Assembly (NCBI RefSeq): GCF_004364155.1
Contig: NZ_SOAZ01000008.1
Span: forward strand, 61,621 to 125,620
Length of the DNA stretch: 64,000 nt
Direction of reading: 5' to 3'
From: Fonticella tunisiensis
Lineage (GTDB): Bacteria; Bacillota; Clostridia; Clostridiales; Caloramatoraceae
Shown here: positions 17,924-26,772 of the stretch, piece after piece
Numbering within the stretch: position 1 is the first letter of the stretch
How the letters are laid out: each line of letters opens with the position of its first letter
The notes under the pieces: model-generated
The model's database searches: none
What the model was told of the DNA's origin: nothing
The model's input: only the letters and a program-made list of their open reading frames with translations
Made by a program: the position numbers and the translations under genes

Positions 17924-19501
17924 ATGGATTTGAAGGGCTTTCTGGAGAATCTGGGGTTTGTTGGGGTTAAAAATATTTACAGAAATTTATCTGTAAACAA
18001 ACTTGTTGAACATGCAATTATAAATGGAGAGGGCAGACTGACATCAAGTGGAGCCTTTAATATTAATACCGGAAAGTACACAGGACGTTCCCCGGAGGAT
18101 AGATTTATTGTTGATCATCCGGATATTCATGATGATATAAACTGGGGAAAGATAAACGTACCAGTGTCTCAGGAGAATTTTGAGAGGATATACGAAAGGC
18201 TTCTAGCTTATCTTGAGAACAAAAACCTGTACATATTTGATGGCTTTGTTGGCGCAGATAGAAGATATTCAATGTCAGTACGGTTTATAAATGAACTTGC
18301 AGCTCAAAACCTTTTCGTTCATCAGCTTTTTATACGACCAAAGGAAGGTGAGCTTAATAGTTTTGAGCCGGAATTCACCGTCATAGCAGCCCCGGGATTC
18401 AAGGCGAATACTTCAATTGACAAAACTAACTCCGAAGCTTTTGTAATTATAAATATTAAAAAAAGAATGATCATCATTGGTGGGACCTGTTATTCAGGAG
18501 AAATCAAAAAGTCTGTTTTTTCAGTAATGAACTATATTCTACCAAAAAAAGGCATACTACCAATGCACTGTTCAGCCAATGTAGGAGAAGAAGGTGACGT
18601 TGCACTTTTCTTCGGGCTTTCAGGCACGGGTAAAACAACTCTATCTGCAGACCCTAATAGAAGATTGATCGGAGATGACGAACACGGTTGGTCTAATGAT
18701 GGTATCTTCAACCTTGAAGGAGGATGCTATGCCAAGTGCATAAACCTTTCAAAAGAAAGTGAGCCTCAGATATGGAATGCAATAAAGTTCGGTACTCTTC
18801 TTGAAAATGTGGTTTGCGATGATAATGGATATGAGGATTACGGCGATGCGAGATATACAGAGAATATAAGGGCAGGGTATCCGGTTGATTATATTCCAAA
18901 CGCAGTTTTGGAAGGAGTGGGGCGGGAACCTAATACAATAATATTCCTGGCAGCAGACGCCTTTGGCGTTCTTCCTCCAATTGCCAAGCTTACAAGGGAA
19001 CAGGCCATGTACCACTTTATGTCTGGCTATACCAGCAAACTAGCCGGTACTGAAAGAGGGATTAAAGAGCCTCAGGTTACTTTTTCGGCCTGCTTCGGAG
19101 AACCATTTATGCCTTTGGATCCGGTCCTTTACGCAAAAATGTTGGGAGAAAAGATTGATAGAAGCGATGTGAGCGTTTATCTTGTTAATACAGGATGGTT
19201 GGGAGGACCATATGGAGTTGGCAAAAGAATTGAGCTCTCATATACAAGGGCTATGGTTACAGCTGCAATTAATGGACAACTTAAAGATGTAGCTTATGAG
19301 AAACATCCTGTATTCAATGTCCTTATACCAAAAAGCTGTCCTCTAGTGCCGGATGAAATATTGAACCCTGTAAGTACATGGAAAGACAGGAACTTGTACT
19401 TTAAAAAAGCAAATGAATTGGCGATTAAATTTAATAAAAACTTTGAGAAGTTTAAAAACGTTTCCGATAATATAAAAAGCGCCGGACCGATTATTAGTTA
19501 A
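17924..19501 (+). CDS. pckA: Phosphoenolpyruvate carboxykinase (ATP)
   Basis: A 525-residue cytoplasmic enzyme interconverting oxaloacetate and phosphoenolpyruvate with ATP/ADP. The kinase P-loop [13 protein letters not shown] is at about 230-242, followed by the metal/substrate region IGDDEHGW and the [10 protein letters not shown] and [14 protein letters not shown] blocks. Length matches the ATP-dependent family. It is monocistronic, with a possible operator upstream and a terminator after the stop. Confidence 0.96.
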   Translation: MDLKGFLENLGFVGVKNIYRNLSVNKLVEHAIINGEGRLTSSGAFNINTGKYTGRSPEDRFIVDHPDIHDDINWGKINVPVSQENFERIYERLLAYLENKNLYIFDGFVGADRRYSMSVRFINELAAQNLFVHQLFIRPKEGELNSFEPEFTVIAAPGFKANTSIDKTNSEAFVIINIKKRMIIIGGTCYSGEIKKSVFSVMNYILPKKGILPMHCSANVGEEGDVALFFGLSGTGKTTLSADPNRRLIGDDEHGWSNDGIFNLEGGCYAKCINLSKESEPQIWNAIKFGTLLENVVCDDNGYEDYGDARYTENIRAGYPVDYIPNAVLEGVGREPNTIIFLAADAFGVLPPIAKLTREQAMYHFMSGYTSKLAGTERGIKEPQVTFSACFGEPFMPLDPVLYAKMLGEKIDRSDVSVYLVNTGWLGGPYGVGKRIELSYTRAMVTAAINGQLKDVAYEKHPVFNVLIPKSCPLVPDEILNPVSTWKDRNLYFKKANELAIKFNKNFEKFKNVSDNIKSAGPIIS

Positions 19502-19526
19502 AGGGCAGCTAAGGCTGCTCCTTTTA
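19499..19526 (+). terminator. Terminator after pckA
   Basis: AAAGGGCAGC pairs with GCTGC-T-CCTTT (one bulged base) around TAAG and ends in TTTT. Confidence 0.75.
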
Positions 19527-19606
19527 ATATGGTTTTTTAAATGCAAACATAGTATAATTAACACGATGGTTTTAAACCTCAATGACCATTCTTCAGGAGG
19601 CTTATC

Positions 19607-20032
19607 ATGAGAGTAAATAGAATTAGCGGAAGAAGGGATATGAAAAACGTTACCTTCGAAAAAGCATCAAAAACCAATTGTTTTTCTGTGGCTTTAGATC
19701 TTGCAAATCGTGAGCAAACCGAGGAGAGGCTTAAGGATATGTTGAAGGATATTGAAAACATTGGTAAGAGGCTAATCTCCACCAGAAGTGTCGAGGATGC
19801 AAAGGAATACAAAAGAAAGGTTAAAGAATACATAGGATTTATAGTTAAAAATATATATGTGCTAAAAAGAGAACCCGGACCCTTTAATTATGGAGTACAT
19901 ACAAGAATAGAAATTATAAATAAAAAACTGGATGAACTTACTAAAAACTTAATTGAGGAACAGAAGGAAACAATTGAAATTGCTGATAAGATTGAAGAAA
20001 TAAAGGGACTTTTGATTGACTCCTATAAATAG
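19607..20032 (+). CDS. YaaR family protein (DUF327)
   Basis: A 141-residue all-helical soluble protein. The KRLISTRSVEDAKEYKRKVKEY block, the LKREPGPF stretch and the C-terminal KIEEIKGLLIDSY fit the YaaR/DUF327 family of Firmicutes. The start follows AGGAGG, and a TAGTATAAT-type -10 sequence lies about 60 nt upstream. The molecular role of the family is not established. Confidence 0.8.
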   Translation: MRVNRISGRRDMKNVTFEKASKTNCFSVALDLANREQTEERLKDMLKDIENIGKRLISTRSVEDAKEYKRKVKEYIGFIVKNIYVLKREPGPFNYGVHTRIEIINKKLDELTKNLIEEQKETIEIADKIEEIKGLLIDSYK

Positions 20033-20115
20033 AGTCATATAACCCATACCCCCTTGACCGATTATTTATTTGCAAAAGATAAATGGAAAGTGGCTAATAT
20101 AACATCAATTTCCTA

Positions 20116-20144
20116 TTAACAATTCGAGAAAATTCATATATAAT
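20116..20144 (+). promoter_or_regulatory. Promoter of the 6S RNA gene
   Basis: -35 TTAACA (20116-20121) and -10 TATAAT (20139-20144) are separated by exactly 17 bp, predicting a transcript start near 20151. Confidence 0.75.
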
Positions 20145-20150
20145 AAAAGT

Positions 20151-20340
20151 ACGATGAATCCTGAGATGTCCGTAGAGCCTGTAATTTCAACCGACAAAAT
20201 GAATTAGGGAGTCCGGAGTTGAAAAGTAGATGTCATGTCTGAGTTTTACGATATTCAGAAAGACAGAAGCTTTTCACAGGACACCCACCTGCCAGGTGGC
20301 GGGTGTGAAATTAACAGGTAGCGGCATGTCGGGAATTTTT
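20151..20340 (+). ncRNA. ssrS: 6S RNA
   Basis: A regulatory RNA of about 190 nt that binds the housekeeping sigma factor-RNA polymerase holoenzyme and mimics an open promoter. The two ends form a long closing helix: TCCTGAGATGTCCGTA near 20157 pairs with TAGCGGCATGTCGGGA near 20319, with single bulges. These ends closely match E. coli 6S RNA (CTGAGATGTTCG at the 5' side, GCGGCATCTCGG at the 3' side). Internal hairpins include TTCAAC/GTTGAA and a GC-rich arm around the GACACCCACCTGCC stretch. A TTTTT run ends the transcript. It lies just before the tRNA-Glu pair. Ends are approximate. Confidence 0.88.
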
Positions 20341-20343
20341 GTA

Positions 20344-20371
20344 TTGACAAATTAAAAATTTATGATAAACT
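20344..20371 (+). promoter_or_regulatory. Promoter of the tRNA-Glu pair
   Basis: TTGACA (20344-20349), 16-bp spacer, TAAACT (20366-20371), ending 15 nt before the first tRNA. Confidence 0.6.
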
Positions 20372-20385
20372 TATTAATGTAGCGT

Positions 20386-20460
20386 GGCCCTATAGTCTAG
20401 TGGTTATGACGCCGCCCTCTCACGGCGGTAACTGGGGTTCGAATCCCCATAGGGTCACCA
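20386..20460 (+). tRNA. tRNA-Glu (anticodon CTC), copy 1
   Basis: Full cloverleaf with encoded CCA: acceptor GGCCCTA/TAGGGTC (one G-U), anticodon stem CCGCC/GGCGG around loop CTCTCAC, T loop TTCGAAT, discriminator A. It reads GAG codons. Confidence 0.95.
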
Positions 20461-20464
20461 TGAT

Positions 20465-20539
20465 GGTCCTATAGTCTAGTGGTTATGACGCCGCCCTCTC
20501 ACGGCGGTAACTGGGGTTCGAATCCCCATAGGACTGCCA
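20465..20539 (+). tRNA. tRNA-Glu (anticodon CTC), copy 2
   Basis: Starts 5 nt after copy 1. The D, anticodon and T arms are identical to copy 1, but the acceptor is GGTCCTA/TAGGACT, giving a terminal G1-U72 pair and discriminator G in place of A. CCA is encoded. Confidence 0.93.
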
Positions 20540-20540
20540 T

Positions 20541-20568
20541 AAAAAAACCCTCATTTGAGGGTTTTTTT
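20541..20568 (+). terminator. Terminator of the tRNA-Glu operon
   Basis: AAAAAAACCCTC pairs with GAGGGTTTTTTT around ATTT. Confidence 0.9.
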
Positions 20569-20633
20569 ATTTTTTTGTTCGGTTTTCGTATATTTTATTA
20601 ATTCTTACAAATAATAGTGATGGAGGTGAATTT

Positions 20634-20993
20634 ATGGCAAAGGAAATGGATGAAAGAAGGCCAGGAATTTTAGGGTTAATAATTAGAATAATTGTAAACT
20701 CTATTGTATTGTTAATAGTAAGTGCCCTGGTGCCAGGATTTTTTGTAGCTGGCTGGGGAACTGCAATTCTGGCAGCTGTGGTTATTGCTGTTCTTGATTA
20801 TCTTGTGGAGATGGTATTTAAAATCGATGCTACGCCCTTTGGACGGGGAATTACAGGTTTCATTGTGGCAGCAATAATCATTTATTTAACTCAATATTTT
20901 GTTGCTGGTGTAACGGTTACAATGTGGGGTGCTATAATTGGTGCACTTCTAATAGGTTTAATTAATTTGATAATTCCTGGAAGGGTCATGTAA
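20634..20993 (+). CDS. Phage holin family 4 / YvlD-like membrane protein
   Basis: A 119-residue integral membrane protein with about four hydrophobic segments, matching the PF04020 (YvlD, holin family 4) pattern: a short charged N-terminus, then GLIIRIIVNSIVLLIVSALV, a central DYLVE..FKIDATPFGRG and a C-terminal GALLIGLINLIIPG. Despite the family name this is usually a chromosomal membrane protein, and nothing nearby is phage-like. Start 20634 follows GGAGGTGA. Confidence 0.82.
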   Translation: MAKEMDERRPGILGLIIRIIVNSIVLLIVSALVPGFFVAGWGTAILAAVVIAVLDYLVEMVFKIDATPFGRGITGFIVAAIIIYLTQYFVAGVTVTMWGAIIGALLIGLINLIIPGRVM

Positions 20994-21010
20994 GATCATT
21001 AATTGTTTAT

Positions 21011-21045
21011 GTGGGTATAATCTTTTGGATTATGCCCACTTTTTC
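21011..21045 (+). terminator. Terminator
   Basis: GTGGGTATAATC pairs with GATTATGCCCAC (one G-U), 5-nt loop, followed by TTTTTCT. Confidence 0.85.
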
Positions 21046-21142
21046 TATACAAATCAAATTTGCATCTTTTTACAAGCACTACATCGCCTATAAAATATTT
21101 GCTAATATATAATTACGAACGTTTATAAAAGGGGGTAAAGCC

Positions 21143-21691
21143 ATGAGAATCTTTATAACTCTAAAGTTTGATAAAAGCGCAAGGGAAAAGCTTAAAACAG
21201 TTCAGGATATAATTAAAAAAAATAGCGAAAGGGGAAGATTTAAGCATATTGATAATTTTCATTTAACTTTGAAATTTTTAGGTGAAGTAGAGGAAGAAAC
21301 TGTAGAGCTTATATATAACGACTTGCTTTTGGAGTTAAATGAAATGAAAAAATTCAAACTAAAAATAATGGGAATTAATGCCTTTGGAAAGGAGGATATT
21401 ATAAGAACTATATATCTTGGAGTCGAAGGGCAAAAGGATATGCTGTATAATCTGGCCGCGGCAGTAGAGAAAGTCGCTGTCAAATACGGTTTTAAATCTG
21501 AAAGAAATTATACACCCCATGTAACAATTGCACAGAATGTAAAACTAAATAAACCCTTTAAAATACTTCAAGAGGAGCTTTGCGGATTTTGTATTGATAA
21601 TTTGATTTTTGACAGCGTCATAATAATGAAAAGTGAGCAAATAGGTAATAAAAGAATTTATACTCCTGTTAAAACAATAAAATTGAAATAA
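21143..21691 (+). CDS. thpR: RNA 2',3'-cyclic phosphodiesterase (LigT/ThpR, 2H family)
   Basis: A 182-residue cytoplasmic enzyme that hydrolyses RNA 2',3'-cyclic phosphates to 2'-phosphomonoesters. The two catalytic HxTx motifs are present: HLTL at H40 and HVTI near H126, inside the usual FHLTLKFLGEV and YTPHVTIAQ contexts. The start is preceded by AAGGGGG. Length fits the family. Confidence 0.92.
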   Translation: MRIFITLKFDKSAREKLKTVQDIIKKNSERGRFKHIDNFHLTLKFLGEVEEETVELIYNDLLLELNEMKKFKLKIMGINAFGKEDIIRTIYLGVEGQKDMLYNLAAAVEKVAVKYGFKSERNYTPHVTIAQNVKLNKPFKILQEELCGFCIDNLIFDSVIIMKSEQIGNKRIYTPVKTIKLK

Positions 21692-21832
21692 TGTCAGGTT
21701 AGTAGTTCATACAAGGATAATATGGATGAGCATTTTAAAGTCAGAGAAGTAATAAGAAGAAAACTTTCTATGGTTTTTTCTGTTCTACAATAAGCCTTTT
21801 AATCTCAGGTATTATTGCTTAGGAGTGATTAA

Positions 21833-22393
21833 ATGAAAAGAGAAATAAGAAGAAGGATGCTATTCCTGCGTGAAAACATTGATAAAGAAAAATTAATGAA
21901 GTGGAATGAAGATATTTATAACAAAATCGTAAATTGGGATGTGTTTAAGGATGCCAAAATGGTGATGATTTATGCATCTTTTAAAAATGAAGTAAAAACT
22001 TGGGATATAATAGATTATTGTTTTGAAAAGAGAAAAGACGTTATACTTCCAAAGACTATAAAGGATGGCTTTAAAATACTTCCATGCAAAATAAATTCAT
22101 TGAATGAACTCAGCAGGACTTCCTTTGGAATACTTGAACCTTCTGGAGAAAATGTAGTTGATAAGGATAAAATTGATATGATCATTGTACCTGGTATTGC
22201 CTTTGACAGAAACGGTAATAGAATCGGATATGGTGCCGGGTATTATGACAGGTTTCTGAAGGACTGTAAAGGAATAAAGGCAGGAGTTTGTTATAGTATT
22301 CAAATGGTTGAAGATGTATATGCGGATGAACATGATGTCAAAATGGATTATTTAATTACAGAAAGGGGTATAATCTATACTGGTGATAATTGA
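21833..22393 (+). CDS. 5-formyltetrahydrofolate cyclo-ligase
   Basis: A 186-residue enzyme converting 5-formyl-THF to 5,10-methenyl-THF with ATP. Family landmarks are the basic N-terminus KREIRRRML, the ILPKTIK region and the glycine-rich nucleotide site GYGAGYYDRFL near 137-147. Its TGA stop overlaps the ATG of corA (TGATG), so the two are translationally coupled. Confidence 0.93.
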   Translation: MKREIRRRMLFLRENIDKEKLMKWNEDIYNKIVNWDVFKDAKMVMIYASFKNEVKTWDIIDYCFEKRKDVILPKTIKDGFKILPCKINSLNELSRTSFGILEPSGENVVDKDKIDMIIVPGIAFDRNGNRIGYGAGYYDRFLKDCKGIKAGVCYSIQMVEDVYADEHDVKMDYLITERGIIYTGDN

Positions 22394-23337
22394 TGAAAAT
22401 ATACTCCCTTAAACGTGAAATAGAGGAAATAAGGAAGGAAGAAATTGATTTCAATAAGGATGTGTTTTACTGGCTTAATCTAACTCCTGATGAACTTAAA
22501 AAACTTAATAAACATATCTTTGAATTCAATCCCTCAACGGTTGATGAATGTGAAAGTATAAGCCAGGTTGCAAAGGTTGATTTCTTTGATGAATATGTTT
22601 TCCTTGTACTGAATTCACTAAAATATGAAAAGGGAATTGTAGCTCCAGATGAATTCAATATCTTCTTGGGAAGGAAATACATTATTACTGTTTCAAGACA
22701 TGATGTCAAAATAATAAAGGAACTCGAGGATGAACTTCTAAATTATAAAAATAGTGTCGTTTTTTCAAAGGGAATGTCTCCTTCAAAGATACTTTATTAC
22801 ATTCTTGACAAGTTAATATTAAACGATTATGACATAATAAATAAACTGGAGAACGTTGCGGATTCCCTTGAAATACAAATAATGAAAAATCCAGATAAGC
22901 AGTTTGTTCATGCACTTTTGCACCTAAGGCATCAGGTTCATACTTTAAGAAGATGTATAGCCCCGCTAAGATACATTGGAGATAATCTGCTTTCAAATGA
23001 AAATGGAGTAATAGACTGTGGAAGCATAAATTATTTTCATAGAATAAATTCAAAGATAAATAAGCTCATCTTTTCACTGGAAAGTCTTGTTCAATATATA
23101 GTGCTTGTACGGGAGGCCTTTGAGGCAGAGATTGCCAATAAAACAAACGAGTTAATGAAGCTGTTTACCATTGTCGCCATGTTTTTTTCACCGTTAACCC
23201 TGATTACAGGTATATATGGTATGAATTTTAAAATCCCAGAGTTATCGTGGAAATATGGCTATTTTTATTCCCTGGGCCTTATGGCTTTTGTTTCTCTTGT
23301 ACTGTTTATATATTTTAAGAGAAAAAAATGGCTTTAA
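22393..23337 (+). CDS. corA: CorA-family magnesium/divalent cation transporter
   Basis: A 314-residue channel. The long cytoplasmic N-terminal domain is followed by two C-terminal membrane spans, with the selectivity motif GMN in GIYGMNF near 274-280. The start overlaps the stop of the upstream gene by one base; the TTG one codon upstream is less likely. Length fits CorA. Confidence 0.93.
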   Translation: MKIYSLKREIEEIRKEEIDFNKDVFYWLNLTPDELKKLNKHIFEFNPSTVDECESISQVAKVDFFDEYVFLVLNSLKYEKGIVAPDEFNIFLGRKYIITVSRHDVKIIKELEDELLNYKNSVVFSKGMSPSKILYYILDKLILNDYDIINKLENVADSLEIQIMKNPDKQFVHALLHLRHQVHTLRRCIAPLRYIGDNLLSNENGVIDCGSINYFHRINSKINKLIFSLESLVQYIVLVREAFEAEIANKTNELMKLFTIVAMFFSPLTLITGIYGMNFKIPELSWKYGYFYSLGLMAFVSLVLFIYFKRKKWL

Positions 23338-23404
23338 TTTGTTTTTTTTAATTTATTATTGTAAAATATAAAAAAGATTAAATAGATATTGAAGGGGGAA
23401 AATT

Positions 23405-24817
23405 ATGGAAATAAAAAAACTGGAAAGGTTAACGAAAAAATACGGTCTTATATGGGATAAACTTAATGAAGCTGAGTTGGATGCAGTGATGCAGTTTTCG
23501 GAGGGTTATAAAAGGTTTATGGACGTATCAAAGACTGAAAGGGAGGCAGCAGATGAAATTGTAAGAATAGCCAGGAAAAATGGATACATATCCCTTGAGG
23601 AAGCAGTATCAGGGGCTAGGAAGCTAAATGCGGGAGATAAGGTATATGCAGTAAATAGGGGAAAGGCTGTTGCTTTATTTGTTATAGGAAAGCAGCCAAT
23701 GGAAAAAGGCTTTAACATAGTTGGTTCACATATAGACTCTCCAAGAATTGACCTTAAGCCAAATGCATTATACGAGGATGAAGGATTTGCGATGCTCGAA
23801 ACTCACTACTATGGAGGAATAAAGAAATATCAGTGGGTTACCATCCCACTTGCCATACACGGTGTTGTAATGAAAAAAGGCGGAAAAAAGGTTGAAGTTG
23901 TTATAGGTGAAGATGAAAACGATCCAGTTGTTTACATAAGCGACCTTCTTATACACCTTTCCGGAAAACAAATGGTAAAGAAGCTTTCTGAGGGGGTTGA
24001 AGGTGAGGATCTTAACGTATTATTTGGCAGCATACCAGTTAAAGACGGAGAGGCAAAGGAAAGGGTCAAGTTAAATATCCTCAGGCATCTCTATGAAAAA
24101 TATGGCATGACTGAAGAGGATTTTGTAACTGCAGAGCTTGAAGTTGTACCTGCAGGAAAATCAAGGGACGTAGGCCTTGATCGAAGCATGGTTATGGCCT
24201 ATGGACATGACGATAGGGTATGCGCATATACTTCACTTAAGGCTATAGTTGAAATTGAAAAACCTGAGAAGACATGTGTTGCACTGTTTGTTGACAAGGA
24301 AGAGATAGGAAGCAATGGTGCTACAGGAATGCATTCAAGGTTCTTTGAAAATGTTGTTGCGGAAATAATGGAGCTTACCGGCCAGTATAGCGAATTAAAG
24401 CTAAGACGTGCACTTGCAAATTCAAAGATGTTGTCATCGGATGTTACTGCAGCGCATGACCCAAATTATCCAGGAGTTCTCGAGAAGAAGAACGCAGCAT
24501 ACTTTGGAAAAGGTATTGTTCTTACAAAGTATACTGGTGTAAGAGGAAAGGCCGGCTCAAACGATGCCAATGCTGAATTTATGGGACAGGTAAGGGATGT
24601 ATTTAATGAACATGGCATTACATGGCAGACGGCAGAGCTTGGCAAGGTTGATGAGGGAGGCGGTGGTACAATCGCCTACATACTGGCCGAATATGGAATG
24701 GAAGTTGTGGACTGTGGTGTTGCTCTTTTAAGCATGCACGCACCATGGGAAATTGCAAGCAAAGCCGATATTTATGAAGCTTACAAGGCTTACAAAGTAT
24801 TTTTTAAATACATTTAA
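23405..24817 (+). CDS. M18-family aminopeptidase
   Basis: A 470-residue zinc aminopeptidase that removes acidic or hydrophobic N-terminal residues. Metal-binding segments are visible: GSHIDSPR (about 106-113), a GHDDRVCAY block (about 266-274), DKEEIGSNGATG (catalytic Glu pair) and a C-terminal SMHAPWEI. This is the long bacterial M18 form. The start follows AAGGGGG. A strong terminator ends the gene. Confidence 0.92.
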   Translation: MEIKKLERLTKKYGLIWDKLNEAELDAVMQFSEGYKRFMDVSKTEREAADEIVRIARKNGYISLEEAVSGARKLNAGDKVYAVNRGKAVALFVIGKQPMEKGFNIVGSHIDSPRIDLKPNALYEDEGFAMLETHYYGGIKKYQWVTIPLAIHGVVMKKGGKKVEVVIGEDENDPVVYISDLLIHLSGKQMVKKLSEGVEGEDLNVLFGSIPVKDGEAKERVKLNILRHLYEKYGMTEEDFVTAELEVVPAGKSRDVGLDRSMVMAYGHDDRVCAYTSLKAIVEIEKPEKTCVALFVDKEEIGSNGATGMHSRFFENVVAEIMELTGQYSELKLRRALANSKMLSSDVTAAHDPNYPGVLEKKNAAYFGKGIVLTKYTGVRGKAGSNDANAEFMGQVRDVFNEHGITWQTAELGKVDEGGGGTIAYILAEYGMEVVDCGVALLSMHAPWEIASKADIYEAYKAYKVFFKYI

Positions 24818-24830
24818 CATGTAATCTTAT

Positions 24831-24854
24831 AACCCGCTTTTCAGCGGGTTTTTT
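24831..24854 (+). terminator. Terminator after the M18 peptidase gene
   Basis: AACCCGCT/AGCGGGTT with a TTTC loop and a following T run. Confidence 0.9.
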
Positions 24855-24936
24855 ATGTGGCAAAATTTAATTAATATGGAACAAAAAGGCTAATATAATA
24901 GTCAAATAAATAGAATTAAAACTAAGGAGGCGTAAC

Positions 24937-25824
24937 ATGAGCAAAAAAGCTCTGGCTATTATATTAGGAATTATATTGTTGCTTTCGGCTGGATGTGGGC
25001 TCAAAAAGCAATCTGGATCGGCTAATAACGCAGTATCGGATATGCAAAAAGTGAGTTCTGGTAATCAGGGAGTTACAAAAAATGAGGCTAGGGATGTATC
25101 ATCTGGAGAGCAGAATGGTAGGAAAATAACACAGAATTATGAAATATATGTAGTGGTTGAGGATTTAAAAATACTCTCAAGGGATATCCAGGACAAAGCA
25201 AGGACAATGGGTGGATATATACAAAATGAAGATATAAATGAATACGGCTGCAGCATTACAGTAAGAATTCCACAACAAGAAGCTGAAAAGTTTGTGGAGT
25301 ATATCGATAAAACCTATGAGGTTAAGAACAAAAAATCAAGGACTGAGGATATTACACAGGCCTATACGGATAACGACGCAAGGCTTAAAAATTTAAAGGC
25401 CCAGGAAGCACAGATACTTGAAATATTAAAAAAGGCAAACAGGGTAGAGGATATACTAAAGGTGCAGGAGGAACTTTATAAACTAAGGGGCGAAATTGAA
25501 TCCCTTGAGGCTATGAAAAAAATGTGGGATAGACAGATTGAGTATGTTACTATTTTAATAAGTGCTAATAAAAAAGAAATTATAAAGGAAAACAAAATAA
25601 GCATAATCAAAGGAAGCGATTTTTTTAAGGCTATATCAAGAGGAGTTGTAAATTCAGCAATATATTTAATTGTCGGTGTTCAAAGATTAATAATATTTAT
25701 TGCCGCTAATATCATATGGATGATCATTTTGGGGTTTGCAGCATGGTATATTTATAGAAAATATTTTAAAAATAAGAATGTGGTTTCAATCTGTAAGAAT
25801 AGGGATCCAAATGATAAAGAATGA
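24937..25824 (+). CDS. DUF4349 lipoprotein
   Basis: A 295-residue lipoprotein. A signal peptide ends in the lipobox LSAGC (Cys near 24). After a Ser/Asn-rich linker comes a DUF4349-type domain with the ARTMGGYIQNEDI strand region and a long coiled-coil hairpin (about 145-205). A C-terminal membrane span (about 240-270) is followed by a basic tail. The protein is thus held at the outer face at both ends. Function is unknown. AAGGAGG precedes the start. Confidence 0.85.
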   Translation: MSKKALAIILGIILLLSAGCGLKKQSGSANNAVSDMQKVSSGNQGVTKNEARDVSSGEQNGRKITQNYEIYVVVEDLKILSRDIQDKARTMGGYIQNEDINEYGCSITVRIPQQEAEKFVEYIDKTYEVKNKKSRTEDITQAYTDNDARLKNLKAQEAQILEILKKANRVEDILKVQEELYKLRGEIESLEAMKKMWDRQIEYVTILISANKKEIIKENKISIIKGSDFFKAISRGVVNSAIYLIVGVQRLIIFIAANIIWMIILGFAAWYIYRKYFKNKNVVSICKNRDPNDKE

Positions 25825-25886
25825 AGTTAACAAAAAATATATATAGGCATATTATAGGTAAAGAAGAATTAAAGGGGTAGTGGACA

Positions 25887-26018
25887 ATGTTTAATCTTGA
25901 ACATGTTATATGCCTGTATATAGGTGCTGCAATAGGCTGGTTTCTTGCTTCCCTCTGCTATGCAGCAAGGGAGGCAGAAAGAGAAAATGCAAAGGATAAG
26001 AATAACATATCGGCGTAA
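25887..26018 (+). CDS. Small single-span membrane protein, 43 residues
   Basis: A short gene with AAAGGGG 9 nt before ATG 25887. The product has one hydrophobic helix (CLYIGAAIGWFLASLCYA) and a charged C-terminal tail (REAEREN...). It resembles DUF3789-type miniproteins, but the match is not certain. It follows the DUF4349 gene by about 60 nt and is ended by a strong terminator. Confidence 0.6.
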   Translation: MFNLEHVICLYIGAAIGWFLASLCYAAREAERENAKDKNNISA

Positions 26019-26021
26019 ATA

Positions 26022-26057
26022 AAAAAGAACATCGGATTTTATCCAATGTTCTTTTTT
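26022..26057 (+). terminator. Terminator between the small ORF and the convergent tRNA-Leu
   Basis: AAAAAGAACAT-c-GGAT pairs with ATCC-a-ATGTTCTTTTT around TTT; the symmetric A/T runs let it work on both strands. Confidence 0.85.
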
Positions 26058-26062
26058 AATAA

Positions 26063-26145
26063 TGGTGCCGCTGGAGGGACTCGAACCCACACGGTTTCCC
26101 GCACGATTTTGAGTCGTGTGCGTCTGCCAATTCCGCCACAGCGGC
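26063..26145 (-). tRNA. tRNA-Leu (anticodon CAA)
   Basis: The minus-strand cloverleaf has acceptor GCCGCTG/CAGCGGC, discriminator A and encoded CCA, anticodon loop CTCAAAA, a long variable arm (class II) and T loop TTCGAGT. It reads TTG codons. A promoter TTGCAA-17-TAATAT lies at 26187-26159 on the minus strand. Confidence 0.95.
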
Positions 26146-26158
26146 AAGCTACTTTTAT

Positions 26159-26187
26159 ATATTATCATATTTTTTTATATTTTGCAA
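26159..26187 (-). promoter_or_regulatory. Promoter of tRNA-Leu(CAA)
   Basis: On the minus strand, TTGCAA (26187-26182) and TAATAT (26164-26159) are 17 bp apart, and the -10 box ends 13 nt before the tRNA. Confidence 0.6.
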
Positions 26188-26220
26188 GCCTATTTAAAAG
26201 ACTTCCTGAATAGGAAGCCT

Positions 26221-26553
26221 CTACTTATTATTCATGTTTTTTATTCTGCCTGGCTTTGGTTTTGGCCTGCCAACTACGGGTTTATTTTTTTCTATTCTAT
26301 CCCTTTTTAATAGCTCCATATATGTGAACATAAAAACAATAAATAGTATAGTAAATGTAAACTGTAAAACCACATATTTGCTCAGCACATTAGAAAATAT
26401 AATCTGCAACAATAAAATAACCATTGAAATTACAAATACAATTCTTTTATTTATTCTGTATTTGTTCAGAATAAACATTTTAATCAGTTGATAAAGACCA
26501 AGTGAAACAGCATAAAGAATTATAAATGTCATTATAAAATATAACCATTTCAT
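26221..26553 (-). CDS. Small membrane protein, 110 residues
   Basis: A hypothetical protein with three hydrophobic helices (about 4-24, 38-56 and 62-82) and a basic, proline-containing tail (VVGRPKPKPGR). AAAGGAGG lies 6 nt before the ATG at 26553, supporting this strand over the overlapping plus-strand frame. No family is recognised. It is the only gene between tRNA-Leu and the sigma factor gene. Confidence 0.7.
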   Translation of the reverse strand: MKWLYFIMTFIILYAVSLGLYQLIKMFILNKYRINKRIVFVISMVILLLQIIFSNVLSKYVVLQFTFTILFIVFMFTYMELLKRDRIEKNKPVVGRPKPKPGRIKNMNNK

Positions 26554-26772
26554 AGTATTCCTCCTTTCGTATATATTATATCAACATATTTAAGAATTTC
26601 ATATGAGTTTTTTATCGATTTCTATCCTTTGTAAGAGCATTTTGATGATTAAAAGTGTTCAGTATGGTAAAATATTATAAAAGTTATTGAGCATTCGTAA
26701 AGAAGATTAATTAGAGGATGAACAGAATTTCAATGATTATTATACAGATAGAATATCAGGGGAGGGAGGAAT

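Noticed and set aside
20634..20993. Holin-family annotation as evidence of a prophage
   Set aside because: The YvlD-like family is widespread on chromosomes, and no phage genes or attachment sites are nearby.
21722..21793. 23-codon ORF between the thpR and 5-FCL genes
   Set aside because: Only a weak AAGGAT precedes it and the peptide shows no distinctive feature; not enough to call a gene.
26234..26491. 85-residue hydrophobic plus-strand ORF
   Set aside because: It is antisense to the 110-residue membrane protein, which has AAAGGAGG at correct spacing; the plus frame has none.
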